Positions 17,636 to 26,201 of a stretch of DNA of 64,000 bases are shown here, piece after piece. The DNA lies in contig NZ_JACHNB010000001.1 of assembly GCF_014205225.1 (NCBI RefSeq), positions 1,736,001 through 1,800,000 of the forward strand, read 5' to 3'. Every line of letters begins with the position of its first letter. Position 1 is the first letter of the stretch. This DNA comes from Actinoplanes octamycinicus. Lineage in GTDB: Bacteria > Actinomycetota > Actinomycetes > Mycobacteriales > Micromonosporaceae. The position numbers and the translations under genes were made by a program. The notes beneath the pieces are model-generated. The model ran no database searches. It was not told the origin of the DNA and worked only from the letters and a program-made list of their open reading frames with translations.

Positions 17636-18120
17636 CCGCGCCACGCCTACCCCGCGCCACGCCGGCCACGCCCATCCGCGCCGCACACCGGGTCGGACCG
17701 GACCGGGCCAGGCGAAACCGCGCTGCGCACACCACGCTGACCGGGACGAGTCACACCGCGCGGGGCCAGACCGGCACACCGCACCGCGTCCGCCACGCTG
17801 GGCCGCGCCGCGCCATGCCAGTGGACTTGCATCGGGTACCCGCGCGCCTGCACCGCCCCGGCCGCGCCGTATCCCCACCCCGCGCCACGCCAGCCACGCC
17901 CATCCGCGCCGCACCGCGCCGCGCCGCACACCGGGTCGGACCGGACCGGGCCGGGCGGAACCGCGCTGCGCACACCACGCGAGCCGGGACGAGCCACACC
18001 GCGCGGGGCCAGACCGGCACACCGCACCGGACCGCGCCCGCCACGCTGGGCCGCGCCGCGCCATGCCAGTGCACTTGCATCGGGTACCCGCGCGCCTCCA
18101 CCGCCCCGGCCGCGCCGCTC
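17636..18120. repeat. Imperfect direct duplication, period 248 bp
   Basis: GCCATGCCAGTG followed by the GCATCGGGTACCCGCGCGCC segment occurs near 17812 and again near 18060, 248 bp apart. Upstream segments such as CACACCGGGTCGGACCGGAC and GCGCGGGGCCAGACCGGCAC are also present twice. Copies differ by small indels and substitutions. Non-coding by composition. Confidence 0.85.
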
Positions 18121-18646
18121 GCAGACCTCCACCGCTCAAACGGCCCGCACAACCCGCAGACCTACACCGCTGGAGCGCCGCGCCGATCGCACACCACTAC
18201 CGCCTGCGGCTCCGGCGTCGTAGACCCTCACCACCCTGGCCACTCCAGCTCGCGACTCCCATCCGAGGTCCGCACCAGCCGAAGACCCACGGATCCACAC
18301 CACCAGAGGACCCACGGAGTCGGAGAGGCCTGGCTTCTCTCCGCCAGCCGGTCCGCAGCCGTGGCCGCTTGCTTCCACGCGTTGCCCTTGAACCCGGCTA
18401 CTTCTTTCGAGATTCCGTCGGCAGTCGGCCGTCGGTGGCTGACAGCAGCGACTGGCGGCCGTCAGCCGGCAGCCATGGGCCGAGCTTTATCCGCCGGAAC
18501 AGCTCCGGCCTCGGACGTGCCTCCAAGCTCTCGTATCTGGGGCATTTGCTAGCCCTGCTTCGGAACCGGTCCGTCTTGGCACACTGACCCGGTTCTGAAT
18601 CGTCCGTGTTCTTCCCTCCAGTAGCTGTTCGGGCAGGCGCCGCCAT

Positions 18647-18660
18647 GTTTCACGTGAAAC
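18647..18660. promoter_or_regulatory. parS site 4 (perfect)
   Basis: GTTTCACGTGAAAC in a gene-free tract. Confidence 0.95.
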
Positions 18661-18762
18661 GGGGTGTGTCGCATGTTCCGCTGCGGCAAACCCGCTGAAG
18701 CCAGATAGACAAACGGATGACCTACGCCGGACAGCAACAGGGCTCTAGGCCTTCCCGACGAC

Positions 18763-18900
18763 GCAGGCGGCGGGCCGTGGCCACAGACCGCCGATCGCGC
18801 GGGCCGCGAACCCTAGGCCGCGAACCGCAGGCGGCGGGCCGTGGCCACAGACCGCCGATCGCGCGGGCCGCGAACCCTAGGCCGCGAACCGCAGGCGGTA
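18763..18900. repeat. 64-bp perfect tandem duplication
   Basis: Two copies, 18763-18826 and 18827-18890, starting GCAGGCGGCGGGCCGTGGCC, plus a truncated third start (GCAGGCGG) at 18891. Copies look identical, suggesting a recent duplication; a decayed version of the CGCGGGCCGCGAA part follows near 18937. Confidence 0.9.
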
Positions 18901-19342
18901 CGAGATAGCTGCAGACCTTGAGTCACAGCGATACGCCGCGGGCCGCGAATCTTAGGCTGTGCGCCCTGGACCTTTACACCTGGCCGGCAGCCGTAGATGA
19001 CTAGCCATGATCCGCGTGCAACGGGCTAACGCCTACCGAAAGCAGGCGGCGGCGAACTGCAGAGGGGTGCCGAAGCACAAGCGGCTTAGAAAGCTCCGAG
19101 GTCGGCTCCGGCACGGAACCGTCGGCACTCGCTTGCCGGTTCAAGGAACGCAGCCAGCCACGGTCGAGAGGGCGCTAGCGGAGACCCCGCAGGAAGTGTG
19201 CGGCAGGCGGAGTCGACAAGGCGCGGGTGAGACCGAGCGACGGACGCTGAGCACATGGGCCCGAGCGGCGGACGCGCCTCAACGTTGTCCGTCCCGCCAC
19301 GGGCGCACTCATGGCTTGCCTTGGCGCCCTGTGGGTGGACCC

Positions 19343-19356
19343 GTTTCACGTGAAAC
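19343..19356. promoter_or_regulatory. parS site 5 (perfect)
   Basis: GTTTCACGTGAAAC, 1.1 kb from the 3' side of the VC0807-like membrane protein gene, in gene-free DNA. Confidence 0.95.
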
Positions 19357-19699
19357 GCGACCTGCCCACTTTGCTCTCCCGATCGCGCAAGAGAGTCGGG
19401 CGCTACTGACACGGCTGGAATAACGATCGCCTCGAAGGAGGGCACCCAGAGGGAAGGCCAGGGCCAAGTATCGGTCCGACCCATGCTCAAACGAACCAGC
19501 AACGCGGTGGCGAGCCCGGCACGGGCAGCGGGCTCTAAGACGTGGCCGCTAATCAGCAGCAAGCGGCGGGCAGTCCCGGCCATGGTTCCGAGGGCTTGCG
19601 CAACGGCTTCAGCCCTAAGCAGTTGGTTGCGCGGGCGGTGATCGCACCCGGTTGGGCCGCGCCTTTCCGAGCCAGCGGTAAAGCCAGATAGCGACCTCC

Positions 19700-19825
19700 C
19701 GCATCCGGCGGAAAGGTCAGAAATGGCGGGCCTTCCCCGGTCCGGCGGGGGTCAGAAATGCCGCGCCTTCTGCGGTCCGGCGGGAAGGTCAGAAGTGGCG
19801 AGTCTTCCGTGGTCCGGCGGCCAAG
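19700..19825. repeat. Tandem repeats of 35-37 bp
   Basis: TCCGGCGG begins copies at 19704, 19741, 19776 and 19813, each followed by AAGGTCAGAAATGGCG or a close variant. Confidence 0.82.
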
Positions 19826-20267
19826 GCTTCAATTAGCGAGCCGCCCACGGGTGGCTGAAGGGTGGTGGCGAACCAGGCGCGGCCGGTAGGGAGCTGGAAC
19901 CAGGTTAGGGAGGTCGACGGCTCGAGACGAAGGCCCGATGGTTAGGCCGGCCCGCAGTGACCAAGCGCGGTAGGCCGTCGCTTCGGGCAATTCGAGGCGA
20001 CGGTCCTCTGGAGCCGGACGCGTCGGACACTAGGCCTGCAACACAATGACCGAGCGAAGAACCGGTTGGTCGCCTTCGAGCAGGTCGAGCGGGCGGTGCG
20101 CTGACGGCAAATGCGCTGGCGCGAGGCCGGGAGCGGGGTGACTCAAGGGAGAGCCCCGGATGGTCACATTCGATCGGATCAAAAAGGCGGTGCGTTGTAG
20201 GTGAACCCGCTGGGCGCTAAGCCGAGACCGAGATGACCGGGCGAACCGGGCGGTTGCCTCTGATCGG

Positions 20268-20392
20268 TCGAAGTGCGGAACGCTGAGAGGAGAGGCCCGG
20301 AACGCTGAGAGGAGAGGCGCGGAACGCTGAGTGGAGAGGTGCGGATCGCTAAAAGGAGAGGTGCGGACCGCTGAGAGGAGAGGTGCCGGATG
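20268..20392. repeat. 22-bp tandem repeats, five copies
   Basis: CGCTGAGAGGAGAGG or a near copy starts at 20281, 20303, 20325, 20347 and 20369, an exact 22-bp period. It lies about 100 bp downstream of the stop of the leftward membrane protein gene. Confidence 0.88.
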
Positions 20393-20495
20393 ACGGGCAA
20401 CTGGAGAGGCGGAGCGATCGTGACGGCTACGGAACGGCGGCCAGCGGGAGAGGCACCCGGCGAAGCTGGAGAAGACGGCACGTTCAACGGGCGGG

Positions 20496-21122
20496 TCAGG
20501 CCAGAGCTGCGGCGGGGGACTGCTTGTGGAGGGCGATGTAGCGGGCATTCCAGGCGATCAAGAGGGTAAAGGTCAGGACGGTCAGGAGGGTGGAGAGGCC
20601 GACCATTACGTGGATCGGGAGTAGGTAGACCAAGGCCACTCGGAGGACGGCTTCGGTCAGCAGGCCGGCGCCCCAGACCATGGAGGCAACTCGATGGCCG
20701 TGGCGCAGCTCGGGGTTGGTGGCATATTCAGTGGCCAGCTCGGTGGCCTTGGCCGGCATGAAGCTCTGCTGGGCCGACAGAGTCAAAGGCTTGGCGCCGC
20801 GCCAGGCGGTGACCACGAACAGGGTGCCGATCACCGCGGACATCGCCGAGTGCTTGATCAGCAGGAAGCGCGGATCGCCGGTTAGCAGAGTGAAGAGCAG
20901 CCCCACTCCGAAGACGGCGCCCATCACGATCGAGAAGTGGCTCAGCGACCGGCTCCGGACGGCGACCCAGATCAGGCGGACGCCGGCGGCCACGGTGCCG
21001 GCCAGCAGGGCCGCGGTGTCGCCGGCGCCCAGGGCGTGCAGACCGTAATAGGTGAGAACCGGCAAGCCGAGGTCTGCGGCCATCGAGCGGACCATGGCGG
21101 TCATACCGGGGTCGAGTCGCAT
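20496..21122 (-). CDS. VC0807-like integral membrane protein
   Basis: A 208-residue polytopic membrane protein with about six hydrophobic helices: MAADLGLPVLTYYGLHAL, ALLAGTVAAGVRLIWVAVRS, FSIVMGAVFGVGLLFTLLTG, SAMSAVIGTLFVVTAWRG, MVWGAGLLTEAVLRVALVYL and the last one near the C-terminus. The loop GDPRFLLIKHS and the pattern MPAKATELATEYATNPELRHG resemble the VC0807/DUF3159-like family of unknown function. ATG 21122 is preceded by AGAGGAG; a longer in-frame start at 21212 has none. It is isolated between repeat DNA and the parAB operon, in the same orientation as parB but after a terminator. Function unknown. Confidence 0.8.
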   Translation of the reverse strand: MRLDPGMTAMVRSMAADLGLPVLTYYGLHALGAGDTAALLAGTVAAGVRLIWVAVRSRSLSHFSIVMGAVFGVGLLFTLLTGDPRFLLIKHSAMSAVIGTLFVVTAWRGAKPLTLSAQQSFMPAKATELATEYATNPELRHGHRVASMVWGAGLLTEAVLRVALVYLLPIHVMVGLSTLLTVLTFTLLIAWNARYIALHKQSPAAALA

Positions 21123-21536
21123 CTTCGAATCTCCTCTGGCTAACCGCTCCTCGGTGGCGGCGATGCATTCATCCTCGCTGCGGAGGCGGCCGCAGCGGGA
21201 CGACCAAGCCATGGAGACCGGCTGTCAACCACTCGATGGACAGCACCGACTTACACCGCTGGAGATCCGCAGTCCTACGCCGGTTGAGATCTGCCCAGCC
21301 CTACACCGTTATGTCGGGCCTAACAAGGTTGTTCAACGAGCCTCAAGCTGCCGACCGCTCAAAGCACCCATATCGGGCGTCAGAAACGTCGCCAACTTGA
21401 TCCGCTGGCGAAAGAGAAATCCCAGGAGAATGGCTCTGACAGAACCGAAAAACGAAGAAGGCACGCGATCATCCGCGTGCCTTCCACCCCAAACTCGAAA
21501 CCAAAAACGCTCCAGGACCAACCGGAGGAGGAACCC
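21123..21536. other. parB downstream spacer
   Basis: 414 bp without a gene. The minus-strand parB terminator is at 21445-21484, and the right end of the gene-free zone shows short dispersed copies of a TACACCGCTGGAG element (21252 region) that also occurs near 18166. Nothing else recognised. Confidence 0.7.
21445..21484 (-). terminator. Rho-independent terminator of the parAB run
   Basis: Perfect 11-bp stem GAAGGCACGCG / CGCGTGCCTTC with a six-base ATCATC loop; read leftward it runs into a five-T tract (TTTTT at about 21448-21452). It lies 52 bp beyond the parB stop codon. Confidence 0.9.
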
Positions 21537-22601
21537 TCACTCCTCCGCCTCAGCCCGAGCCCCTTCTTCCTCAATCCCAATCATGCCCACTATCCGCTCA
21601 AGATCATCAACGGTAGCGAACTCGATCGTGATCTTGCCCTTGTTCCGCCCGATGTCGACCTTCACCCGGGTGTCGAACCGATCCGACAACCGATCAGCCA
21701 GATCGTTCAGAGCCGGCGCGTGCACCTTCGCCCGTCGAGCCGGCGCCGCCTTCTTCGCCGGCGCGTCATGCTGCGCCAGCTGAACGATCTCCTCGGTCGA
21801 CCGGACCGAGAGCCCTTCCTTCACGATCCGCTCAGCGAGCTGCTCCTGGGCCTCACTGTTGCTCAACCCGAGCAGCGCCCGAGCATGCCCGGCCGACAGC
21901 ACCCCGGCCGCGACCCGCCGCTGCACCTGCGCCGGCAGGTTCATCAGCCGGATCGTGTTCGAGATCTGCGGCCGGCTCCGCCCGATCCGCCGAGCCAGCT
22001 CCTCGTGCGAAACCCCGAACTCCTCCAGCAGCTGCGAGTACGCAGCCGCCTCTTCCAGCGGGTTCAGGTTCGCCCGGTGGATGTTCTCCAGCAGCGCGTC
22101 CCGCAGCATGGCGTCATCCGGCGTGTCCCGGACGATCGCCGGAATGGTCTCCTTGCCGACCGCCTGGGCCGCCCGCCACCGGCGCTCACCCATGACCAGC
22201 TCATAGCGGCCGTCACCGAGCTCCCGGACCACGATCGGCTGCAGGAAGCCGATCTCCTGGATCGAGGTCTTGAGCTCTTCCAGCGCCTCTTCGTCGAAGA
22301 CGTGACGCGGCTGCTTGGCGTTCGGCTCGATCGACGACACGGGCAGCTCGGCGAACCGTGCCCCGGGCACCGGCGCAAGGTCTTCCTGCGGCGCCAGCAC
22401 CGGCTCCGGAACCGGCGGCGGCGCCAGCGCGGTAGCCGTCGAGGGCAGCCCGTCCGGCGACACGGCTACCGCGGTTGCCGGAGCGGCCGACACCGGTGCC
22501 ACGTCGACGCCGTTGTCGGGGGAGGACGGACCGGGAGCCGGCGCCGTGGGGATCAACGCGCCCAGGCCACGGCCCAAGCCACCCCGCGGACGGTTCTTCA
22601 T
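21537..22601 (-). CDS. parB: Chromosome-partitioning protein ParB
   Basis: The 354-residue centromere-binding CTPase. The N-terminus [18 protein letters not shown] matches the ParA-stimulating patch of actinobacterial ParB. A Pro/Ala linker follows to about residue 80. The CTP-binding motifs are GERRWRA at 138-144 and ENIHR at 172-176, the helix-turn-helix spans about 195-222, and a C-terminal dimerisation segment ends the protein. ATG 22601 has AGGAGG upstream and overlaps the parA stop by two bases (TGA/ATG), so the two are translationally coupled. Its target parS occurs at least seven times between 14.8 and 23.8 kb. Confidence 0.97.
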   Translation of the reverse strand: MKNRPRGGLGRGLGALIPTAPAPGPSSPDNGVDVAPVSAAPATAVAVSPDGLPSTATALAPPPVPEPVLAPQEDLAPVPGARFAELPVSSIEPNAKQPRHVFDEEALEELKTSIQEIGFLQPIVVRELGDGRYELVMGERRWRAAQAVGKETIPAIVRDTPDDAMLRDALLENIHRANLNPLEEAAAYSQLLEEFGVSHEELARRIGRSRPQISNTIRLMNLPAQVQRRVAAGVLSAGHARALLGLSNSEAQEQLAERIVKEGLSVRSTEEIVQLAQHDAPAKKAAPARRAKVHAPALNDLADRLSDRFDTRVKVDIGRNKGKITIEFATVDDLERIVGMIGIEEEGARAEAEE

Positions 22602-24487
22602 TCCGTTCCTCCTGTGTTGACCCCGCGCACCGCGATCTCCAGAGCAGCCTCGAAGTAGCTGGTTGCGCCCCTTGATCCCGGATCGTAGGTCATCACCGAC
22701 TGGCCGTAGCTCGGAGCCTCCGACACCCGCACGTTCCGGGGAATCACCGCGTTCAGAACCTTGGCTCCGAAGTGATTCCGCACGTCCTGCTCCACGGCGT
22801 CGGCCAGGCGGGTCCGCCGGTCGTACATGGTCAGCAGGATGGTGGAGACGTCCAGCGTCGGGTTCAGGTGCTGGCGCACCAGGTTGATGTTGTTGATCAG
22901 CTGATTCAGCCCCTCCAGCGCGTAGTACTCGCACTGGATCGGGATGAGGACCTCCTGCGCCGCGCAGAGCGCGTTGACCGTCAGCAGGCCGAGCGACGGC
23001 GGGCAGTCGATGAAGACGTAGTCGAACTTCTCCGGGTGCGCGTTGATCGCGCGCTGCAGGCGGGACTCGCGAGCCACCACCGACACCAGCTCGATCTCGG
23101 CGCCGGCCAGGTCGATCGTCGCCGGGACGCAGTAGAGATTGGGGATGCCCTCGACGCCCTGGGCCACCTCAGCCAGCGGCACGTTGTCGATCAGGCAGTC
23201 GTAGACGTCCGGCACACCGGCGTGGTGCGGCACGTTGAGGCCGGTGGACGCATTCCCCTGCGGGTCCAGGTCGACCACCAGCACCCGGTTGCCATGCAGC
23301 GCGAGCGCCACCGCCAGGTTCACCGTGGTGGTCGTCTTCCCGACGCCGCCCTTCTGATTGGCGACGCAAATCACCCGTGGGTGGTCCGGGCGCGGCATGA
23401 TGATCTCGCCGCTCGGGTTGAGGATCTGCACAGCTCGCAACGCTTCCATGGCCAGGGGCGGATCGTCCTCATCCACGCTCGGCGTTTCACGTGAAACATG
23501 CTCGTCGGGCTGAACAGATGCACCAGATACGGGGACAGTAGCGGCGGGCGCCGCCGAAATCGGCGTGGCGGACACTTGCCCGACCGCAGGGGGACCGGAC
23601 CGAGGTGCCGGCGCGGGTCCACGGAAGTCGTCCGGTTGATGTGGCGCGGGCGCGCCGTAGCCGTAGGAGGCCGACGGGCTGTACCCGCCTGGGCGGGGCT
23701 GAGGAACGCCCTGCTCACCGGGGTGCGGTCCGCCCGCGTTCACTCCCGACGACCGGTCGAGAGGCGACTCGGTTTCACGTGAAACACCGTACTCATGCAC
23801 CGCTTTATCCCTGTTGGCTAGGAATGGGTCGGCCGGTTGATCGCGCGTCCCGGCGGGAGAGATCCGGTCCACACTATCGACGCCTGGCCAGCCTACGGCC
23901 GCAGGGCGAGCGTTGCCATCTCCGTACACAGGATGAGTCGAGCGCAACGTCTCGTCCGCATCCTCGGTCGTCCCGACAAAAACCATCACGCCCGACACAA
24001 GTCGCAAGGTTCCGCCATACCCGCCAACCTCGCCGGCGTCCGGACCGTCCGCTCCCTCAAGCTCCGCGTCCGAGACACCCCCTTCCGTACGATCACCGCT
24101 CGCCCGCCGGAACGCATCCGTCGACGTTTCCCGTGAAACAGGCGCTTCATCGGCCGCGACCCGTCGCAGCGCCACACCCGAGGACCCAAGCGCCCCCACC
24201 ACAGAAGGCACTGATCCGGCTTCTGACGGCACTGGGGACGAGATCCCTGGGTGCCCTGAGGGTCCCGGCGATACGGCCGACGGGAGGGCCGCTGGGCCCT
24301 CACGACTCGGAACCGCGGTAGCACTTGATTCGTCGACCGCGGCGACATCCAGGCTCGCCACCCCGTCCCGCCGCGGTTCCTCGTCCACCGGGCGATCCAC
24401 AGCCGGCTCCGGGCGTACCTCCAATGGTGTTGATGGCTCGGGGCGCGCCTTGCGCGCATGCCGCTTCCTCGCACCCCGCCTGCCCAT
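22598..24487 (-). CDS. parA: Chromosome-partitioning ATPase ParA with long N-terminal extension
   Basis: The ParA/Soj core occupies about residues 369-629: deviant Walker A KGGVGKTT (379-386), DLDPQGNAS (about 405), the [13 protein letters not shown]alker B, and a C-terminal amphipathic part. Ahead of it is a low-complexity extension of roughly 365 residues, far longer than usual. ATG 24487 follows GGAGGGG and abuts the rsmG stop, which supports the long form; an internal ATG at 23449 would give about 283 residues. Three parS sequences fall in this extension and are read in frame as VSRET at residues 117, 235 and 331. Mycobacterium ParA also carries one VSRETST. Together with ParB it segregates the origin region. 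Confidence 0.9.
   Translation of the reverse strand: MGRRGARKRHARKARPEPSTPLEVRPEPAVDRPVDEEPRRDGVASLDVAAVDESSATAVPSREGPAALPSAVSPGPSGHPGISSPVPSEAGSVPSVVGALGSSGVALRRVAADEAPVSRETSTDAFRRASGDRTEGGVSDAELEGADGPDAGEVGGYGGTLRLVSGVMVFVGTTEDADETLRSTHPVYGDGNARPAAVGWPGVDSVDRISPAGTRDQPADPFLANRDKAVHEYGVSRETESPLDRSSGVNAGGPHPGEQGVPQPRPGGYSPSASYGYGAPAPHQPDDFRGPAPAPRSGPPAVGQVSATPISAAPAATVPVSGASVQPDEHVSRETPSVDEDDPPLAMEALRAVQILNPSGEIIMPRPDHPRVICVANQKGGVGKTTTTVNLAVALALHGNRVLVVDLDPQGNASTGLNVPHHAGVPDVYDCLIDNVPLAEVAQGVEGIPNLYCVPATIDLAGAEIELVSVVARESRLQRAINAHPEKFDYVFIDCPPSLGLLTVNALCAAQEVLIPIQCEYYALEGLNQLINNINLVRQHLNPTLDVSTILLTMYDRRTRLADAVEQDVRNHFGAKVLNAVIPRNVRVSEAPSYGQSVMTYDPGSRGATSYFEAALEIAVRGVNTGGTE
23484..23497. promoter_or_regulatory. 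parS site 6 inside parA (perfect)
   Basis: GTTTCACGTGAAAC, read as VSRET at codons 331-335 of parA, 35 codons before the ATPase core. Confidence 0.95.
23772..23785. promoter_or_regulatory. parS site 7 inside parA (perfect)
   Basis: GTTTCACGTGAAAC, read as VSRET at codons 235-239 of parA. Confidence 0.95.
24126..24139. promoter_or_regulatory. parS-like site 8 inside parA (one mismatch)
   Basis: GTTTCCCGTGAAAC, one base from consensus, read as VSRET at codons 117-121 of parA. The amino acids are kept while the DNA palindrome has decayed by one base. Confidence 0.75.
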
Positions 24488-25441
24488 CTAACCCCTCCGT
24501 CTGTTCCCCCGCCCGCCGCGGCCGCCACCGGAACCCGCAGACCGCCCAGCGCCACCCGAACCCGCCGCCCGACCGGCGCCCGTGGCGCCCCCGGCCCGAC
24601 GACCACCCGAACCCGCCGCCCGAGCCCGGCCGACCAGAACGTCCCGCTCTTTCACGATCTCGACAACCGTCGCCGGAGGATCGATCAGCCCCGCCCCGCA
24701 GAGCCGGATCTCCGGCACCCCGCCGCCGAGCCGCTCCACCGCAATCCGGTTCTCCTCGATCTCCTCCTCCGCCGACGCCCCCTTGAGCGCCAGCAACCTG
24801 CCCCCGACCCGAGCCAGCGGCAGGCACCACCCGGCCAGCTTGTCCAGCGCCGCCACCGCCCGCGCGGTGACCACGTCGGCCTCACCGACCTGGCCGAGCA
24901 CCTCCTCGGCCCGCCCGCGCAGGACCGTGACCCGGTCCAACCCGAGCTCGTCGACCACCTCGGTAAGGAAGGCGGTACGCCGGGCCAGCGGCTCGACCAG
25001 GGTGATGCCAAGATCCGGACGAGCCACTGCGAGCACGATACCGGGCAAACCGGCACCAGAGCCCACGTCAACCACCGAAGCGCCGATAGGGAATAACTCG
25101 GCCATAACCGCACAGTTCACCAGGTGGCGTTCCCAGATCCGCGGCGTCTCCCGTGGACCGACCAGCCCGCGCAGCACACCCTCGGTCGCCAGCAGCTGTG
25201 CGAACTCCCCGGCCAGCGCCAACCGGTCACCGAACACCCGGGCCGCGACATCCGCGATCTCGGCCGGTGGCCGCAGCACGTCGACCGCGGAGACGTCCCG
25301 GGACGCCTCGGCCGACGAGGACGGCGCGTTCTGCGCCAGGCCGGGACGGTCCGCGTAGGAGGAAGGGGCGGGGAAAGACGACGGCCCGGGCGTCGCAACG
25401 CCCGGGCCGAGGTCACCCGCGCCGAAGCGTGGGTCCGTCAT
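24488..25441 (-). CDS. rsmG: 16S rRNA (guanine527-N7)-methyltransferase RsmG
   Basis: SAM-dependent methyltransferase (GidB) modifying G527 of 16S rRNA. The SAM loop [11 protein letters not shown] is at 124-134, with [10 protein letters not shown] upstream and [20 protein letters not shown] after. At 317 residues it is about 100 longer than typical: 60 disordered N-terminal residues and a 45-residue Gly/Arg/Ser-rich C-terminal tail ([12 protein letters not shown] end). The start is 1 bp from the jag stop; the TAG stop touches the parA ATG, so it is coupled on both sides. A perfect 11-bp hairpin (25383-25408) lies 33 nt into the coding region. Confidence 0.95.
   Translation of the reverse strand: MTDPRFGAGDLGPGVATPGPSSFPAPSSYADRPGLAQNAPSSSAEASRDVSAVDVLRPPAEIADVAARVFGDRLALAGEFAQLLATEGVLRGLVGPRETPRIWERHLVNCAVMAELFPIGASVVDVGSGAGLPGIVLAVARPDLGITLVEPLARRTAFLTEVVDELGLDRVTVLRGRAEEVLGQVGEADVVTARAVAALDKLAGWCLPLARVGGRLLALKGASAEEEIEENRIAVERLGGGVPEIRLCGAGLIDPPATVVEIVKERDVLVGRARAAGSGGRRAGGATGAGRAAGSGGAGRSAGSGGGRGGRGNRRRG
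25383..25408 (-). promoter_or_regulatory. Hairpin in the first codons of rsmG
   Basis: Perfect 11-bp inverted repeat GGCCCGGGCGT / ACGCCCGGGCC with a CGCA loop, inside the 5' coding region of rsmG and followed leftward by a short pyrimidine tract. It could pause or attenuate transcription between jag and rsmG-parAB. Structure seen; function inferred. Confidence 0.55.
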
Positions 25442-25442
25442 G

Positions 25443-26063
25443 TCACTCCGCCACGCGAACCACGATGCGCCGGTTCGGCTCGACGCCCTCGGACTCGCTC
25501 AGCACGCCCGCGATCGCGTTGACCACGTCGTGCACGCACTTGCGCTCGAAGGCCGACATCGGCTCCAGGCGGACCACCTCGCCGTGCTCCTTGACCTTCT
25601 CCACGGCGTTGCGGGCGACCGCGGCCAGCTCCTTGCGCCGGGCCGCGCGGTAGCCACCGATGTCGAGCAGCAGCCGGCTCGGCGAACCGGTGGCCCGGAA
25701 GATGGCCAGGCGGGTCAGCTCCTGCAGCGCCTCCAGCGTGGCGCCGCGCTGGCCGACCAGCGGCTGCAGCCGGCCGCCGACCACCTCGACCATCGGACGG
25801 CCGGCGGAGACCAGCTCGTCGATGTCGCCGTCGTAGTCGAGGATGTCCAGCAGCCCCTCGACGTAGTCCGCGGCGATCTCGCTCTGCCGGAACAGGTCGC
25901 TGTCCGACGCGACGCTCTCCGACTTCTTCGTCTCCGCCGAGCTCTCGTCCGCCGGGGACGCCGGGGACGCCGGCGCCGCAGCCGACGCGGCCGCGTCCGT
26001 TTCCGGAGCGGACGAGTCGGAAGCAGGAGGAGTAGAAGCGGGGGGAGTACTGGTGTCGGTCAC
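25443..26063 (-). CDS. jag: Jag/KhpB-type KH-R3H RNA-binding protein
   Basis: A 206-residue cytosolic RNA-binding protein. An Ala/Ser/Glu-rich linker (1-60) precedes a KH-like domain (about 85-140; [22 protein letters not shown]) and a C-terminal R3H domain with Arg and His in [17 protein letters not shown] 26063 begins the acidic VTDTSTPP segment and follows GGAGA. The gene always sits next to yidC in this conserved block, and in firmicutes KhpB influences cell-wall synthesis and division. The role here is inferred from family membership. Confidence 0.92.
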   Translation of the reverse strand: MTDTSTPPASTPPASDSSAPETDAAASAAAPASPASPADESSAETKKSESVASDSDLFRQSEIAADYVEGLLDILDYDGDIDELVSAGRPMVEVVGGRLQPLVGQRGATLEALQELTRLAIFRATGSPSRLLLDIGGYRAARRKELAAVARNAVEKVKEHGEVVRLEPMSAFERKCVHDVVNAIAGVLSESEGVEPNRRIVVRVAE

Positions 26064-26201
26064 GGTCTCATCTCCGTTGTCACTCGGGCCGGACCGAGAT
26101 CGGTCCGCTGTTTCCCGCGCCGCCGCCATGGGGACGTGTCGCGGGGAGGTCGGTAGCAAGGGGAGCGCGCGGGACCCGGTCAGCCGGGCCCCGCGCCGCG
26201 A

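Larger units (their letters stand above)
15810..20495. other. 4.7-kb gene-free, repeat-rich parS domain
   Basis: No credible gene was found. All long open frames here are Pro/Arg/Ala-biased, overlap one another on several frames and lack ribosome sites. What it holds, left to right: a roughly 34-bp repeat (16040-16170), a roughly 71-bp repeat (16360-16720), three DnaA boxes and two parS (17113-17281), a 248-bp imperfect duplication (17636-18120), parS (18647), a 64-bp perfect duplication (18763-18890), parS (19343), a roughly 36-bp repeat (19700-19825) and a 22-bp repeat (20268-20392). A small RNA cannot be excluded. Confidence 0.75.

Noticed and set aside
17601..18587. 328-codon Pro/Arg/His-rich frame in the 248-bp duplication
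   Set aside because: Low complexity, overlapped by several other open frames on both strands.
14207..20495. Genomic island or prophage remnant
   Set aside because: No integrase, transposase, att repeats, tRNA or phage genes; only repeats and parS sites.
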